A stretch of DNA of 64,000 bases from Nemertoderma westbladi (lineage: Eukaryota > Xenacoelomorpha > Nemertodermatida > Nemertodermatidae), in contig JAUCBJ010000675.1 in the NCBI GenBank assembly GCA_032718475.1, forward strand, positions 62,001-126,000, in the 5' to 3' direction. The notes under the pieces were generated by a model. It worked only from the letters and a program-made list of their open reading frames with translations. It was not told where the DNA came from and did not search any database. Every line of letters starts with the position of its first letter. Position 1 is the stretch's first letter. Both the position numbers and the translations under genes were made by a program. Positions 22,443-32,412 of the stretch are shown here, piece after piece.

Positions 22443-23584
22443 GGCACTCCTTAAATATAGGGGACCCTACTTTTTTTTCAAAAATTGAAAATGCTGATTT
22501 CAGATTTTATGTATATATAATAATATATTTACATATTCAATATAGGCCTATCTATAGGTTAGGGTGTGGGATACCACACACTGAGATGCGTGAGCAAGTT
22601 TGTAAGGGCGGCCGGCGGTCACAGTTTTCCCATATAACTTGCGCAACATGAACTCGTCCAGGTGGCTGGGCAGCATGGTCCCCTGGCTGGACGCCGCACA
22701 TCGACTTGAATCGGCGCTTACAGTTCTTCCAGTAGCACTCAACGTGGTTGGTGCAGGCTGGCAGGCGCCGGTAACTGGGTCGACGAAGTTAGCGTTATGG
22801 AACACAACTTGGTGTGTGTAAGCCATGTTTGGCATGGCACCGATCCCATGGTACGCTGCCCATCCGTCGGAATGAATTATAGATCTGGGCGCGATGTTGT
22901 TCCCGATAACAGGATAGATAAATGGCAGCAACGTAGCTGCTGAGTGGTCGTCGACAATCTGGAGGAAGCCCTCCTGTGTAGAGGGGCAGATGGTGCCGAA
23001 TACCCACCACTCGGGCACCATGTGGCCCATGTTCCCCTTCCGCTTCGCTATGAGGCTCTCATCGATAATGCCCGGTCCGCTGATAAGATGTGGGTGGTGA
23101 ACAAGCCACCATGAAGCGATGTCCCGGAAGTAGCTCTACCACTGTATTACAATCGGTTCGCTGCACGGGATCATTTCCGTGGCCTGGACGTTTGGGATCT
23201 TATTGGCCCAGCACCAAAGTAACTGAACCAGTTCTGGCAGCGACATCCTCGATTCAGACCAGTACGAATCGATCCGAATCGCCTTCTTCTTCCAGCATGT
23301 GGGACACCAGTAAACGTACCCGTCGCCCTTCGACGCGCCGACAACACGTGACATATCCCTGTTACAGGTCGCACAGGGTGGTGGATGGTTCCTTATACAG
23401 TGTTTCTGTTGTAGCCATTCCAGCGACTTCTCCATCGTTGCAATAACCTTGGCAAGTTCCTTTAACAACATTATTTAACCGATAGGCTAATAATATTTGC
23501 AGAGGTAGGCCTAATAAATAGTTACCGGTACATATAGAAAAAAATTTTGAAAAAAAGTAGGATCCCCTATATTTAAGGAGTGCC
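22443..23584 (-). mobile_element. Merlin (IS1016/ISXO2-like) transposon, 1142 bp
   Basis: Terminal inverted repeats of more than 40 bp start GGCACTCCTTAAATATAGGG at 22443 and are mirrored at the end 23584, with one difference (GACCC/GATCC) early in the repeat. The flanks are TAAAGCTT (22435-22442) and TAAAGTTT (23585-23592), an 8-bp target duplication with one mismatch, the size known for Merlin. The interior holds a single transposase gene on the minus strand. Confidence 0.88.
22548..23471 (-). pseudogene. Merlin transposase (ISXO2-like DDE)
   Basis: The 308-codon frame starts MLLKELAKVIATME. Features: a zinc ribbon (CATCNRDM ... WCPTCWKKKAIR), the SYFRD block after an in-frame TAG near 23140 (the family has Tyr there), GIIDESLIAKRKGN with the first Asp, WVFGTICPST, SAATLLPFI, IHSDGWAAYHGI with the second Asp, FVDPVTGAC, and LDEFMLRKLYG with the final Glu. 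Between GAC and LDEF the frame is displaced by one base and restored by a second indel (GGGG at about 22682), so about 25 residues are scrambled; the alternative frame there reads NHVECYWKNCKRRF as in the family. The copy is inactive as it stands. Confidence 0.85.
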
Positions 23585-23657
23585 TAAAGTTTCACTACGG
23601 CACTATTGTGAAGGTGGAGGTCCTTGTCGTTTAGGAATAATCACCTGGTGTGGCTGG

Positions 23658-24694
23658 TTAACCCTGGTGGCAGCAGGAGGAGGTGGTGGGGGAATATTGA
23701 AGAGTACATGATTGTATACCAGTACACATCGGGTTGGCTGATGATGCGTATAATACTTTTATGGGAACAGGGATAGTATCTGCGTCCTGGTTGGTAGTTC
23801 CCGGCTTATACCATCCTACTATATTCCATCCACCATGGTCGTTGATTATATCTGTAATCGCGTTTATTGATGCCCGGATTTGGCGACATATCTGCATATG
23901 GTTATGTTGTCACTTTCACCGATTAGTGGTCCCAGTGATGCGGGTTTTATAAATGTTTTGGTAAGAACCCAGGAGTAATAAAGTTCGCCCAGGGTGGTGA
24001 AGCTGACTCCTGACCCGATGATGTTAATCCGGATGCCCAGCACCCACCCCAACTCAGGCTGTGCTGCAAGGCATCCACAGCCTACCTTTGTACCCTGCTG
24101 CCGAACGCAGAGTGACCCCATGCAGGTTTTTGTTTCGATGGCAGCTCCATGGATGATGATGAGCCATTGTCCCTGCTGCTGGAACATGTTATACCCCAGA
24201 TGAGCGTCCGGCTCCAGAGATAAAGGCAGACTCGGGAGGAATGCAGAGTTGGCCAGTCGCAATGCAAAATGCGTGTCTATGATTTGGTTCCCATTGTAAC
24301 GAATAAAATAGGAACCATTGAATTCCGGTTCTATTACAGCGATAATGGAGCCGATACCTATTTCTCCGTACTTAAGAATGGTTGTGGACTGGCTGGCAGT
24401 TTTGGTAAATATAATAGCGGCGCTTCCGACCCTGTCGCCAAGAAGGAACATGCGATCGAATTGTTTTTCTCCCGCAATGTTCGACTTTTTAGCAGATGGT
24501 CCACCTACCCCCGATCTACTCCTGAAGGAGACTGTGACAGGTTTGCCCCATTTGGTAATATTCGAAATCGTGGAAACTACGACCGTTTTATCAATCACAA
24601 TTGCTTCTTCACCAGCCATCGACCACTGTATCTATAAGAAATCGAAGAGTCGTGGTTGGAAAGGTTCGTTATCTATGACAATTGGGTTATCCAT
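23658..24694 (-). pseudogene. Unrecognised protein gene, about 340 codons, broken
   Basis: A minus-strand frame opens at ATG 24692-24694 (MDNPIVIDNEPFQPRLFDFL), hits TAG at 24632-24634, stays open in the same frame to 23864 and, after a frameshift near 23870, ends at 23658. Visible features: a beta-rich stretch with GDRVGSAAIIF and ILKYGEIGIGSIIAVIEP (OB-fold-like by eye), then a Cys cluster CMGSLCVRQ ... CGC near residues 165-185 of the long frame, then a mixed C-terminal part (DIINDHGGWNIVGWYKPG). Its length, codon use and few lesions suggest a real gene that decayed recently. It is not part of the neighbouring Merlin element, whose end is at 23584. It might be a transposon- or virus-derived ssDNA-binding protein; this is a guess. 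Confidence 0.45.
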
Positions 24695-24699
24695 TATCT

Positions 24700-25237
24700 G
24701 CAGAAAATAATTAATATTATATTACTGGTAATGTTTAGCGAGTTCAATTTTTTTTATATGTTATAAGACTATTTATTGCAGATATATATATCTCATATAT
24801 TCTTTCAGTACCGGTATTTTAATTAATCACCTTACAGTAGGAATGTAATTATTTTCCTTATTCTGTATTTTATTATTGACGTCAATTTGGAAACATTATA
24901 CGGAGTTGATTGTTTTCATTGTTTTTTAATTTGTATTACTTTCTGTATTATTACATAAATAATAACATTTATTATTATCCTTTTTGTCTAATCTGAACGA
25001 CATTTATTGCCATTAAAGTGTAATTTGATTTCATTTCATAATAATTCATCTGCTGAATTTGTAGTATATCAAATTTAACTTATGTGCAATAAATGTTAAA
25101 TTAATTATTTATGTATAATTATTTATTTATTATTTATAAATTATTTATTTGAAATATAATTATTATAAATAAATATACTTACAACATATCTAAAATATTT
25201 TTTCCATATTATGACATGAATAATAGAATAGATTAAA
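24700..25237. other. AT-rich stretch, no gene
   Basis: Strongly AT-rich with ATTTATTT runs at 25110-25160. Nothing was recognised. Confidence 0.5.
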
Positions 25238-25770
25238 TTAAATTAAATTGTAAAAGGAAATCAACCAATTATAATACTGTAATAATACTGAATCTTTGTG
25301 CCCAGGTGAGCAATATGTGATGTCAGGCTGTCGAATGAATTTCTTAAATTGTTCTCTACATTGTAAATTAACTGGCTGGCCCCTACAATCTTTATTGAGG
25401 ACAACTGCCTTGCTCTTTGGAGATAAATTATATACAATACTCGAAAGAACCAAATTCCGTTTCGCATCATCGCTACCTAAAGATTTCTTTGTCTTATTAA
25501 CAGCGACACTCAATGACTGATGATTGTAAAAGGACTGCATTATTTACCTCTAAAAGACCTGATTGTTTCTTTTTTGGCCAATAGTTTTCTAGTATGATCT
25601 TTTTCCAAGTAACATGTGTAGTCGTTAGATGCTTCCTTCAGTTGTTTTTTGTTTTCTATAGTCTCTCATGCGTGCTGTATATTTCTCTCTAATACACTTC
25701 CATGCCTCCCTAAATTCTTTTTGTCTTTGTATATTTGACTTAGTGGTTAGCCATACCGCAACCATATCCA
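25238..25770 (-). pseudogene. N-terminal part of a DDE transposase-like protein
   Basis: On the minus strand a basic start (EFREAWKCIREKYTARMRDYR, two frames) is followed by a 100-codon frame with NKTKKSLGSDDAKRN, VLSSIVYNLSPKS and FIRQPDITYCSPGHKDSV. The last block corresponds to ARQDSVSRECPDKRKS in the transposase at 6900-8528, so it is likely the N-terminus of the same protein class. The catalytic part is absent. Confidence 0.45.
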
Positions 25771-26485
25771 TAAGCACCTCAGTTAGTTATATAAATTAGT
25801 TAGGCTAACTGTTTTAGGCTAAAGGCTAAACAGCAAAATAGGCCTAACCCGTAACCCCTACATCCTAGATAGGCCTAATTAATTTACTGTAGGCCTACTG
25901 TCAGACCACTCCAGGAGACAGCTGAAGTGACTGCGGTGGGTACGGATAGAGTCTGGGTGAGGGAGCGTCGTATTATAATACAGATAATATATAAAATGAA
26001 AAAGGTTTTCAGTATCATTAGTAATCAGTTATCAGTATATTTTTATAATTGAAGTTAGTTATGTGTTCTAAAGATAATTAATAATAATCGTAATATTCTC
26101 TACCGGTACCAACTGTTATAAGGACTTCTGGCTACTTTTATACATGTATTTGAATGAGCCATCTACCAGTAAATGAAAGATAATGTATTGTAATTGTTAT
26201 TCCGATACTGGCCGCTAGGTGGTGCACAAATTATAATACAGTTGTGACACTACCGGTACAGATGCTGTTGGGCCTAATTACTCAATGAACCACTATATGC
26301 ATGCTAGCCAACGTTCCTTCAAATTGATTTGAATTAGTAGACCTAAAAAGGGTAGAAAAGGCATAAACAGAAGATACAGTAGAGTACCGGTATTTTTTAA
26401 CCAGTAACTGAATAAATTTAGTGCGCACTTAGTTAATTCAATTACCGGTAGCCTTTGCAGTTTATTCTGTTATGCACGGAAAACT
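25771..26485. other. No gene; rich in AGGCCT and ACCGGT palindromes
   Basis: Several AGGCCTA copies lie at 25850-25900 and ACCGGT copies at 26102, 26250, 26385 and 26443. No coding or transposon signature was recognised. Confidence 0.5.
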
Positions 26486-26496
26486 TGGGTATGTTA

Positions 26497-26555
26497 GCTG
26501 GCACAGCATTCTTAAAAATGCAGCTGCAATGCAGCATGCCGATACTAGTAGTAGT
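26497..26555 (+). mobile_element. 58-bp RTE micro-insertion with target duplication
   Basis: The insert is the extreme 3' end of the RTE-like LINE (GGCACAGCATTCTTAAAAAT through CATGCCGATACTAGTAGTAG). It is flanked by GGGTATGTTA at 26487-26496 and 26556-26565, a 10-bp target duplication. It is thus a genuine but extremely 5'-truncated insertion, not a decayed fragment. Confidence 0.85.
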
Positions 26556-26565
26556 GGGTATGTTA

Positions 26566-27228
26566 TGCTCGGATTTTGAAATTTGTTATGCATGGGAAGG
26601 AACATTTACAAACACAAAATTTTCACCCAAGCCCCACAAATAAAAAAAAACGATTTCAGTATTATTTCTCTTTATCAAAACTGACTCTTGGCCATGTTGA
26701 TTGATAATCAGCAAAACATTATTGTTTATTGTTTAATAACAATTCCCACACAAAGCATGCAGCACAGTGAGTGGTAATATACTGAAAAATATAATAATGT
26801 ATGTATATTATGTAAATACCGGTAGTGTAATTATTGTACTAAATATAATAATGCATACTCTGTGTAGATGGTGACTGGACGAGCAAGCCCATTTCGCCAC
26901 TCACCATTTACACTCAATAACAAAACATACAATTACTTAAAGGTACTAACTACAGTACTAACTTATTCTACACCATACCAAGAACTTGAAACATTGTGCG
27001 AAAAATATTATTTACGTTATTTTGGTACGGTTTATAATATCGTACAGTATTGAGTAAACGGATATGTTCAAATATATTATATTGCATGCAAACACTACTG
27101 TAAAAATCCTAAATACTACTAAAATTAATTGAACAGTTCGAAATGACAGCATCATTAGAAAATAAAGAAAGTAAGACTAATTAATTAATTAATACTTAAT
27201 AGTACAGTCTTATTGGCCATTTAGAAGC
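26566..27228. other. No gene recognised
   Basis: AT-rich with scattered ACCGGT. A frame at 26868-27053 carries FTLNNKTYNYL, too little to assign. Confidence 0.45.
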
Positions 27229-28478
27229 GAGCCTTCCAAAGCACGCTTAAACACGGGAAGACTTTGAGATTGGCGCACAGAGGGTGGGATGGAATTCCAT
27301 ACTGTAGGGGCTTGGACTCTAATAGATTGTCGGGCTATTTCCAGTTGAGTACGAGGTATTACACAGTTGTTGTTTGTGGCGCTACGTGTACGGTGGTTAT
27401 GTGTAGTTGACGTGAGCGTTAGTAATGATGGGAATATATCAGTAGGAAGTAGATTATGTAAGTACTTGTAACATAGTAAGCCAACTTGTTTAATATAAAT
27501 AGATCTTATGGTTAGGGGATTAAATTCGGTGTGTCCACTATTGATATTCCAATTGAATATTCACCTCTATCCATTGCTTCGGTTATATTTTCAATTAAAT
27601 CTAGGAGAGCTAATTGGGTGGAACGTTTGGTTCGAAAGCCGTATTGATTGGAAAATAGGATAGCCTGTTCTCTAAGGTGTTTTAAAATTTGGTAGTGAAT
27701 AATTTTCTCAATAATTTTTGAGAAATACGGCAGCACGGATATTGGTCTGTAGTTTGGAACTAAAGTAGGATCCTCTGATTTGTAAACTGGGGTCACTTTG
27801 GCGATTTTCATTTTTCTTGGGACTATGCCTTGGCGTATTGATAAGTTTATTATGTGAGCCATAGGATGTGATATACAGTATGTGTAATTATAACTTCAGG
27901 GATAATGACTGTAGAAAGGGTCTAATACCACGGTTAACGAAAACAGTTTCTATTTATATGGCCATTTCATCCTCACGGACGTCTTCAGTAAATAAATTAA
28001 AATAACATTAAAACACAATTTATCAACCTAAACCATAATATTAAATTTAACGTACGGTACAACCCATTATTATGCCACTTTTTACCACAGTATCAATGTG
28101 TAGTTCTGGGTTAATGTCTGAGTCAAAGTCATTATTTGTTGTATCAGGAACTTTTTAGGAATCAAAGATCAAGGAGTCAAGATAAGAAATATCTAGACAA
28201 CCGGGAATTCTGTAATCGCGTATACTGTAGTTAGTAGGTATTCATTTTCATCTGTTGTGTAGATATGGTAAAGCTGATGATATACAACTAGTGCAATACC
28301 AGGGTATATCAGATTTTTGAAAATTTTTATAATCTTTATTGGTGAGTCCGATTGCAATACACTTCAAATGCAGCCAAGAGTCACAAATGTCGCAGCACAG
28401 AGCAGATTGGTTCGTCCTAACCTCTGTGCGGCAATTCTTACATGGGTACTTCAAAGTATTGTGTATGACATCAGCCAT
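27229..28478 (-). pseudogene. CR1-type LINE remnant with PHD finger
   Basis: On the minus strand the order is: a PHD zinc finger at 28248-28478 (PCKNC ... CCDICDSWLHLKC ... PWYCTSC); a short linker with FDSDINPELHID (about 28090-28140); RT fingers at 27545-27862 (VTPVYKSEDPTLVPNYRPIS, NQYGFRTKRSTQLALLDLI); then directly the C-terminal tail at 27229-27530 (LLCYKYLHNLLPTDIFP, VWNSIPPSVRQS, FKRALEGSLL). Most of the endonuclease and the RT palm with both catalytic motifs are deleted, so the copy is internally collapsed. PHD fingers are known in some CR1-like LINEs. Confidence 0.72.
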
Positions 28479-28822
28479 TTTAAAAAGTTTTAATTATTCA
28501 TAACAATATAAAGGAACTATAAATCTGGAACTTCATACATTTCCTATTACAGTATGACATTGGATACGTTAAGTAAAGGTGTGATAATGTAAATGATATT
28601 ACTTGATTGTACCAGTATGTAGTATAGTTTAAGATACTACTAAAACTTAACTGCCCCCCTGTATATTAAGCCTTTCTAATCATGTTATTAACAACTAAGG
28701 ATGATGAAATTGCTGTAAAAACAGCCAGACATAATAAAGTCAGAAAGACTGACCGAATCCGTCATGCTGTAAAAGGAACTAGAGTACCAGATCAAAACAG
28801 TATTCAATTAAGCCAGATAAAA
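28479..28822. other. No gene recognised
   Basis: AT-rich flank of the LINE remnant. A plus-strand frame from 28682 has no family signature. Confidence 0.4.
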
Positions 28823-29176
28823 TACGGGTGCTGGTCACCTCGCCGCACTGCCACTTCGCCGCAGGTCACCTCGCCGCATATAATGTGCGGCGAGGTGTCT
28901 CACTGTGAATGCCATTTCGCCGCAAATTATCGGACACCTAGCCGCAAGTCAATATTAATCATTTATTTATATATTTACAGGGAAGCCTACTAAGCCTAGT
29001 TATGGCATTGGACATTATTATAAGAAGAAATAAAATAATACGGTAAGGTTTGTTGTTCTATTATAATTACTGTATTATTATAGATATACAGTGAGAGTAT
29101 TTGAGTTACGTATTAGATTATAGTAAAACAGTCCTAATCGTATGTTTGTCAAAAATGTTGATCAGTTGTTTAAAAG
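28823..29176 (+). repeat. Hairpin-bearing dispersed repeat, copy 1
   Basis: About 350 bp match 35868-36184 in inverse orientation. It contains iterated CACCTCGCCGCA motifs and the near-perfect palindrome CACCTCGCCGCA - TATAATG - TGCGGCGAGGTG (about 28871-28901). This copy has extra CGCCGCA iterations compared with copy 2. Confidence 0.8.
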
Positions 29177-29739
29177 GCTTCCTGGAAAACACGCAAAAGC
29201 GCTACGGCGCAACAGTTCTATAACCAATGGGCAGCATTGGCGCAACAACCCAGGATTGGTTTATTCATTCAACTCTAATTCCATTGGCTTGTACATTCTG
29301 TTGCGTTCTATGGCATTCCATTTCTGTAGCGCCGATGGCGTAACTTTATTTGCAAAATTTATTTTTAGTTTCTACTCAGTATGCATAAACTTTTGTCCTT
29401 ATAAAACATAAAATGTTTTTATAGAAGAGTGAACAGTTTATTGATGGTGTGGTTATTTGTAATTATTGCCGTTTCTAATTCAGTGTATTTAAATGTCAAT
29501 TGTTGATTTCGTTAGTTATTTGTTTTACTTTATAATTTTAATAAAAAGATATTTCAATTCAATGCAATGCAGAGCTATACCGAGCTAAAACCGTCCTATA
29601 CCAAACTATAGTGATGCCATAGAGCTATAACGACATATACCGGGCTAATAATGACCTACGCCGTAGAGTATGTAGCTTTATTCGAAATATTTCACGATGA
29701 ACGAGGTGTATTATTTTGAAGTAATATTGCAGGGGGCGT
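29177..29739. other. No gene recognised
   Basis: At 29570-29670 there are degenerate repeats of AGCTATACCGAGCTA / CTATAACGACATATACC type. Nothing else was identified. Confidence 0.45.
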
Positions 29740-29862
29740 GGACTTTCGACGCAATCAAAATTCATATGTCTCCAAGCGGCCAAGGGAAAGTCGATGCAAA
29801 TAACGCCTGATTACTCCCAAAAAATAACAGTGTAACCTGATTTATTGACTTTCGTTTATCGC
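29740..29862 (+). repeat. Dispersed repeat shared with 12388-12533
   Basis: It has GACTTTCGACGCAATCAAAA at the start and TGTAACCTGATTTATTGACT near the end, as in the copy at 12388. It may be a MITE-like sequence; its ends are not defined. Confidence 0.65.
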
Positions 29863-29883
29863 ACTAGCAACACTGCTGAGTGT

Positions 29884-31200
29884 CCTTAAATTGTCCGAAT
29901 ACTACGACGGAATACCGACCACGAGTCGACGGTCCAAACCTCGTCTTGCAGCCACGTCTTTCTGATGTATGTGATCAGATTCATAATGGGCACTACACCT
30001 ACCGCCCTAGCTTCCAAGGTATCTAAGACTGGTTGGAATGTGTTCGTGTGGCAGATAAGGGAGCGCCAACAGCTTTCGTAAGAAGCGGTAAGTGTCGCCA
30101 TGCTCCAGGTATACTGGCCGCAACCCCACGTCTGTCAACTTCTTAACACTGCCTTGGTCCAGTGGAAATTCCACCCACGTACAACCACATCTTTAAACAC
30201 AATACGTGCCGCCTTCCACGCCGCTTTCTCAAAGTCTGCCACCAATTCAACCAAGGCATACTCTTGCAGGATTGCGTGGAGTTCACTGAACACCTAAAAT
30301 TCAAGATACTGTATATTAAACGATGTACAGTTATAATGTACATCTACATACATTGATACACCCACAAACGTTTAGGGGACTATTGTATACCCCTAAATAC
30401 TAAATAATTTTGTCCTTTACATTCACAAAAATTAAAATAAACAAAGTAATGTACAGTAACTGCAGGTCGTGGTATAATTTGAGCTATAGAGTTAAAGTAG
30501 GACACGGCGGCCCCTTTACTGTATAACGAATAATCTCACTATACATACAAAATCTACTGTACAATTTTATAAATTGTGTTCAAAATATTCACATACTATA
30601 ACCAACCTTGACATAATCAGAGGTTTGACGTCTGGACATAACGCAGATTGTCAGTGCTACTTGTTTCATGATGCTATCCTTGCGGACAAACGCATGGATA
30701 GACATCAGTTGGGCAAATGGTTCCATCACCACCCTGAATGTACCATCGATATACCACGTTTTAGCTTCCTTTAAAAGCTCCAGTTGGGTGTCCGTGACCA
30801 ACAAGATGTGCCGCGTATCCTCTGTATGTATGTCGGCTTGGAGAAAGCTGGGCTGTATATGTTCTGTTTGCAGATCTAAATCCAATGTGGTTGGATGTGT
30901 AGGGCACAATTTCTGTCGGGCACGATTTGTTGCGCGCTGCAATGCCGCAGGTTTAGGGGGGGTTCCCTCAATCTGACCCGATTCTGCCATTGTTAACATG
31001 GCATCCTAAACCATAACAGAAGCGGATTTGAAGTTGTTCGATGGCTGAAGTGCAGCAGATTTCACAACAGATCCCAACGTGCGCGATGTTGTCAACCCAG
31101 GTTGACAAACATGAGAATGATCATGCGGGCCCCTTATAAAGTTGTTGTCTTTCTGAATAACTGTTGCCAGACAACGATTGTGGTTTCCACGCACGGAACA
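29884..31200 (-). pseudogene. MULE transposase with FLYWCH-type zinc finger and an intron
   Basis: On the minus strand: a FLYWCH-like zinc finger end (RGNHNRCLATVI ... GPHDHSHVC) at 31090-31200; TWYIDGTFRVV with the first catalytic Asp, FAQLMSIHAFV and SRRQTSDYVK at 30607-30790; then, after an intron, VADFEKAAWKAA with the second Asp and RGWNFHWTKAV. In the next frame LEHGDTYRFLRKLLALPYLP and, further on, KTWLQDEVW. The intron (30294-30606) has AAG|GTTGGT as donor and TTTTAG|GTGTTC as acceptor, and joining it restores the family order. Frameshifts near 30155 and 29995 and a stop near 31015 show decay. Confidence 0.7.
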
Positions 31201-31640
31201 TCTCCAATAGGTTCCCTATGAATTACGCTGCATAAGTACATAGGAATAACCCTGCGCCTCTAACAATAATATGGCTTCCGTCTAATCGAACCTTCCTATA
31301 ACACCACGAACTCCTGCCTCTCAACTGCTGCGGTTGTCAACTGCTGCGGATCATCAGCAGACTCTGTCCAACTGAAAATTAAAACAACCAATATATAAAA
31401 TAAATATATATTGAATATATTTATGTAGATATCACACGTGTGCAAAACTCTGAGGTTACTTGTAAGAGAGAAGATCTTAAGATAGCCGACAAAGTTAAAA
31501 CCGAACAACCGAAAACATTAACAAGGTTGAGAAAGCTAAGTTAAATTGGCCTACAACATCAGCCAGGAAAAGTACATACAGTAAACTGAAGCAATTACAA
31601 CTGCTCACATACAGCAACAATCAAGACTTACCTGGTAAAC
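31201..31640. other. No gene recognised
   Basis: Non-coding flank between the MULE remnant and a LINE fragment. Confidence 0.4.
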
Positions 31641-31654
31641 TGTAAATGAGGTAT

Positions 31655-32084
31655 CTGGTCGGAAAAGTTGTGCAAAGGGGCGCCTCAAAGCCGATAGTCC
31701 TGAAGAACGTGTTGGGAAGTGGAAAAATCACTTCAGCAACTTGCTTGGGCAGCCACCAAACATCGAGGTCAGCCCTACAAGGAAAATATATGACAAGACA
31801 CTACCTATAGAAACAGGGGACTTCACACCTGCCAAACTCCAAAGAAGCATTAAAAGCATGTCCAATAATAAAGCGAGTGGATTAGATGAAATCCCAGCGG
31901 AGGTATGGAAAACAGGAGTGCTAAACAGACCATTATTGAATGTTTGCAACCGGATGTTAAAAGGGGAAAAGCCACGACCAATTTGGACTAAAGGTCAACT
32001 AAAGCCTCTCCCCAAGAAAAGAGACCTCGGCATACCAACAAACTATCGTGGGATCTGTGTGCTTGTGGTAGCTGCCAAAATATA
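31655..32084 (+). pseudogene. RTE-type LINE RT fragment (second family)
   Basis: The frame reads EERVGKWKNHFSNLLGQPP, then MSNNKASGLDEIPAEVWKTG and KKRDLGIPTNYRGI, the N-terminal fingers of an RTE/BovB-like reverse transcriptase. It differs clearly from the main RTE family of this window (compare TNRASGVDGVPPEVFK). It stops abruptly at about 32084, where BEL/Pao sequence begins. Confidence 0.75.
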
Positions 32085-32412
32085 GTAACTAGATTTTTAT
32101 GGTTAGATAACCCTAATGATTCTAATAGTGTTGCTATTTTTCGCTTCAAAGTTGTTTTATTCGGCTCAACTTGCAGCCAGTTTTTATTGAACGCCACCGT
32201 GTGTCATCACATTTGGAACAGTATTCTTTACCAGTAGCTATTGAGATAATAAACAATATTTATGTAGATAATCTACAGTGCACAAAAGCTAATGAAGATA
32301 GTCTCATTACATTTTGTTATGAGAGTAAACGCTTATTATATGAAGGTGGATTTCCATTGGGTGACATGGGTGACAAATTCTCCTAAACTACGAGACATTA
32401 TTAAAGATAAAG

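Noticed and set aside
22548-23471. ISXO2-like transposase as sign of bacterial contamination
   Set aside because: The ends and 8-bp target duplication fit the eukaryotic Merlin superfamily, and the flanks are ordinary for this window.
26868-27053. Short frame with FTLNNKTYNY resembling a NADAR-type start
   Set aside because: Too short, no further conserved block and no exon borders.
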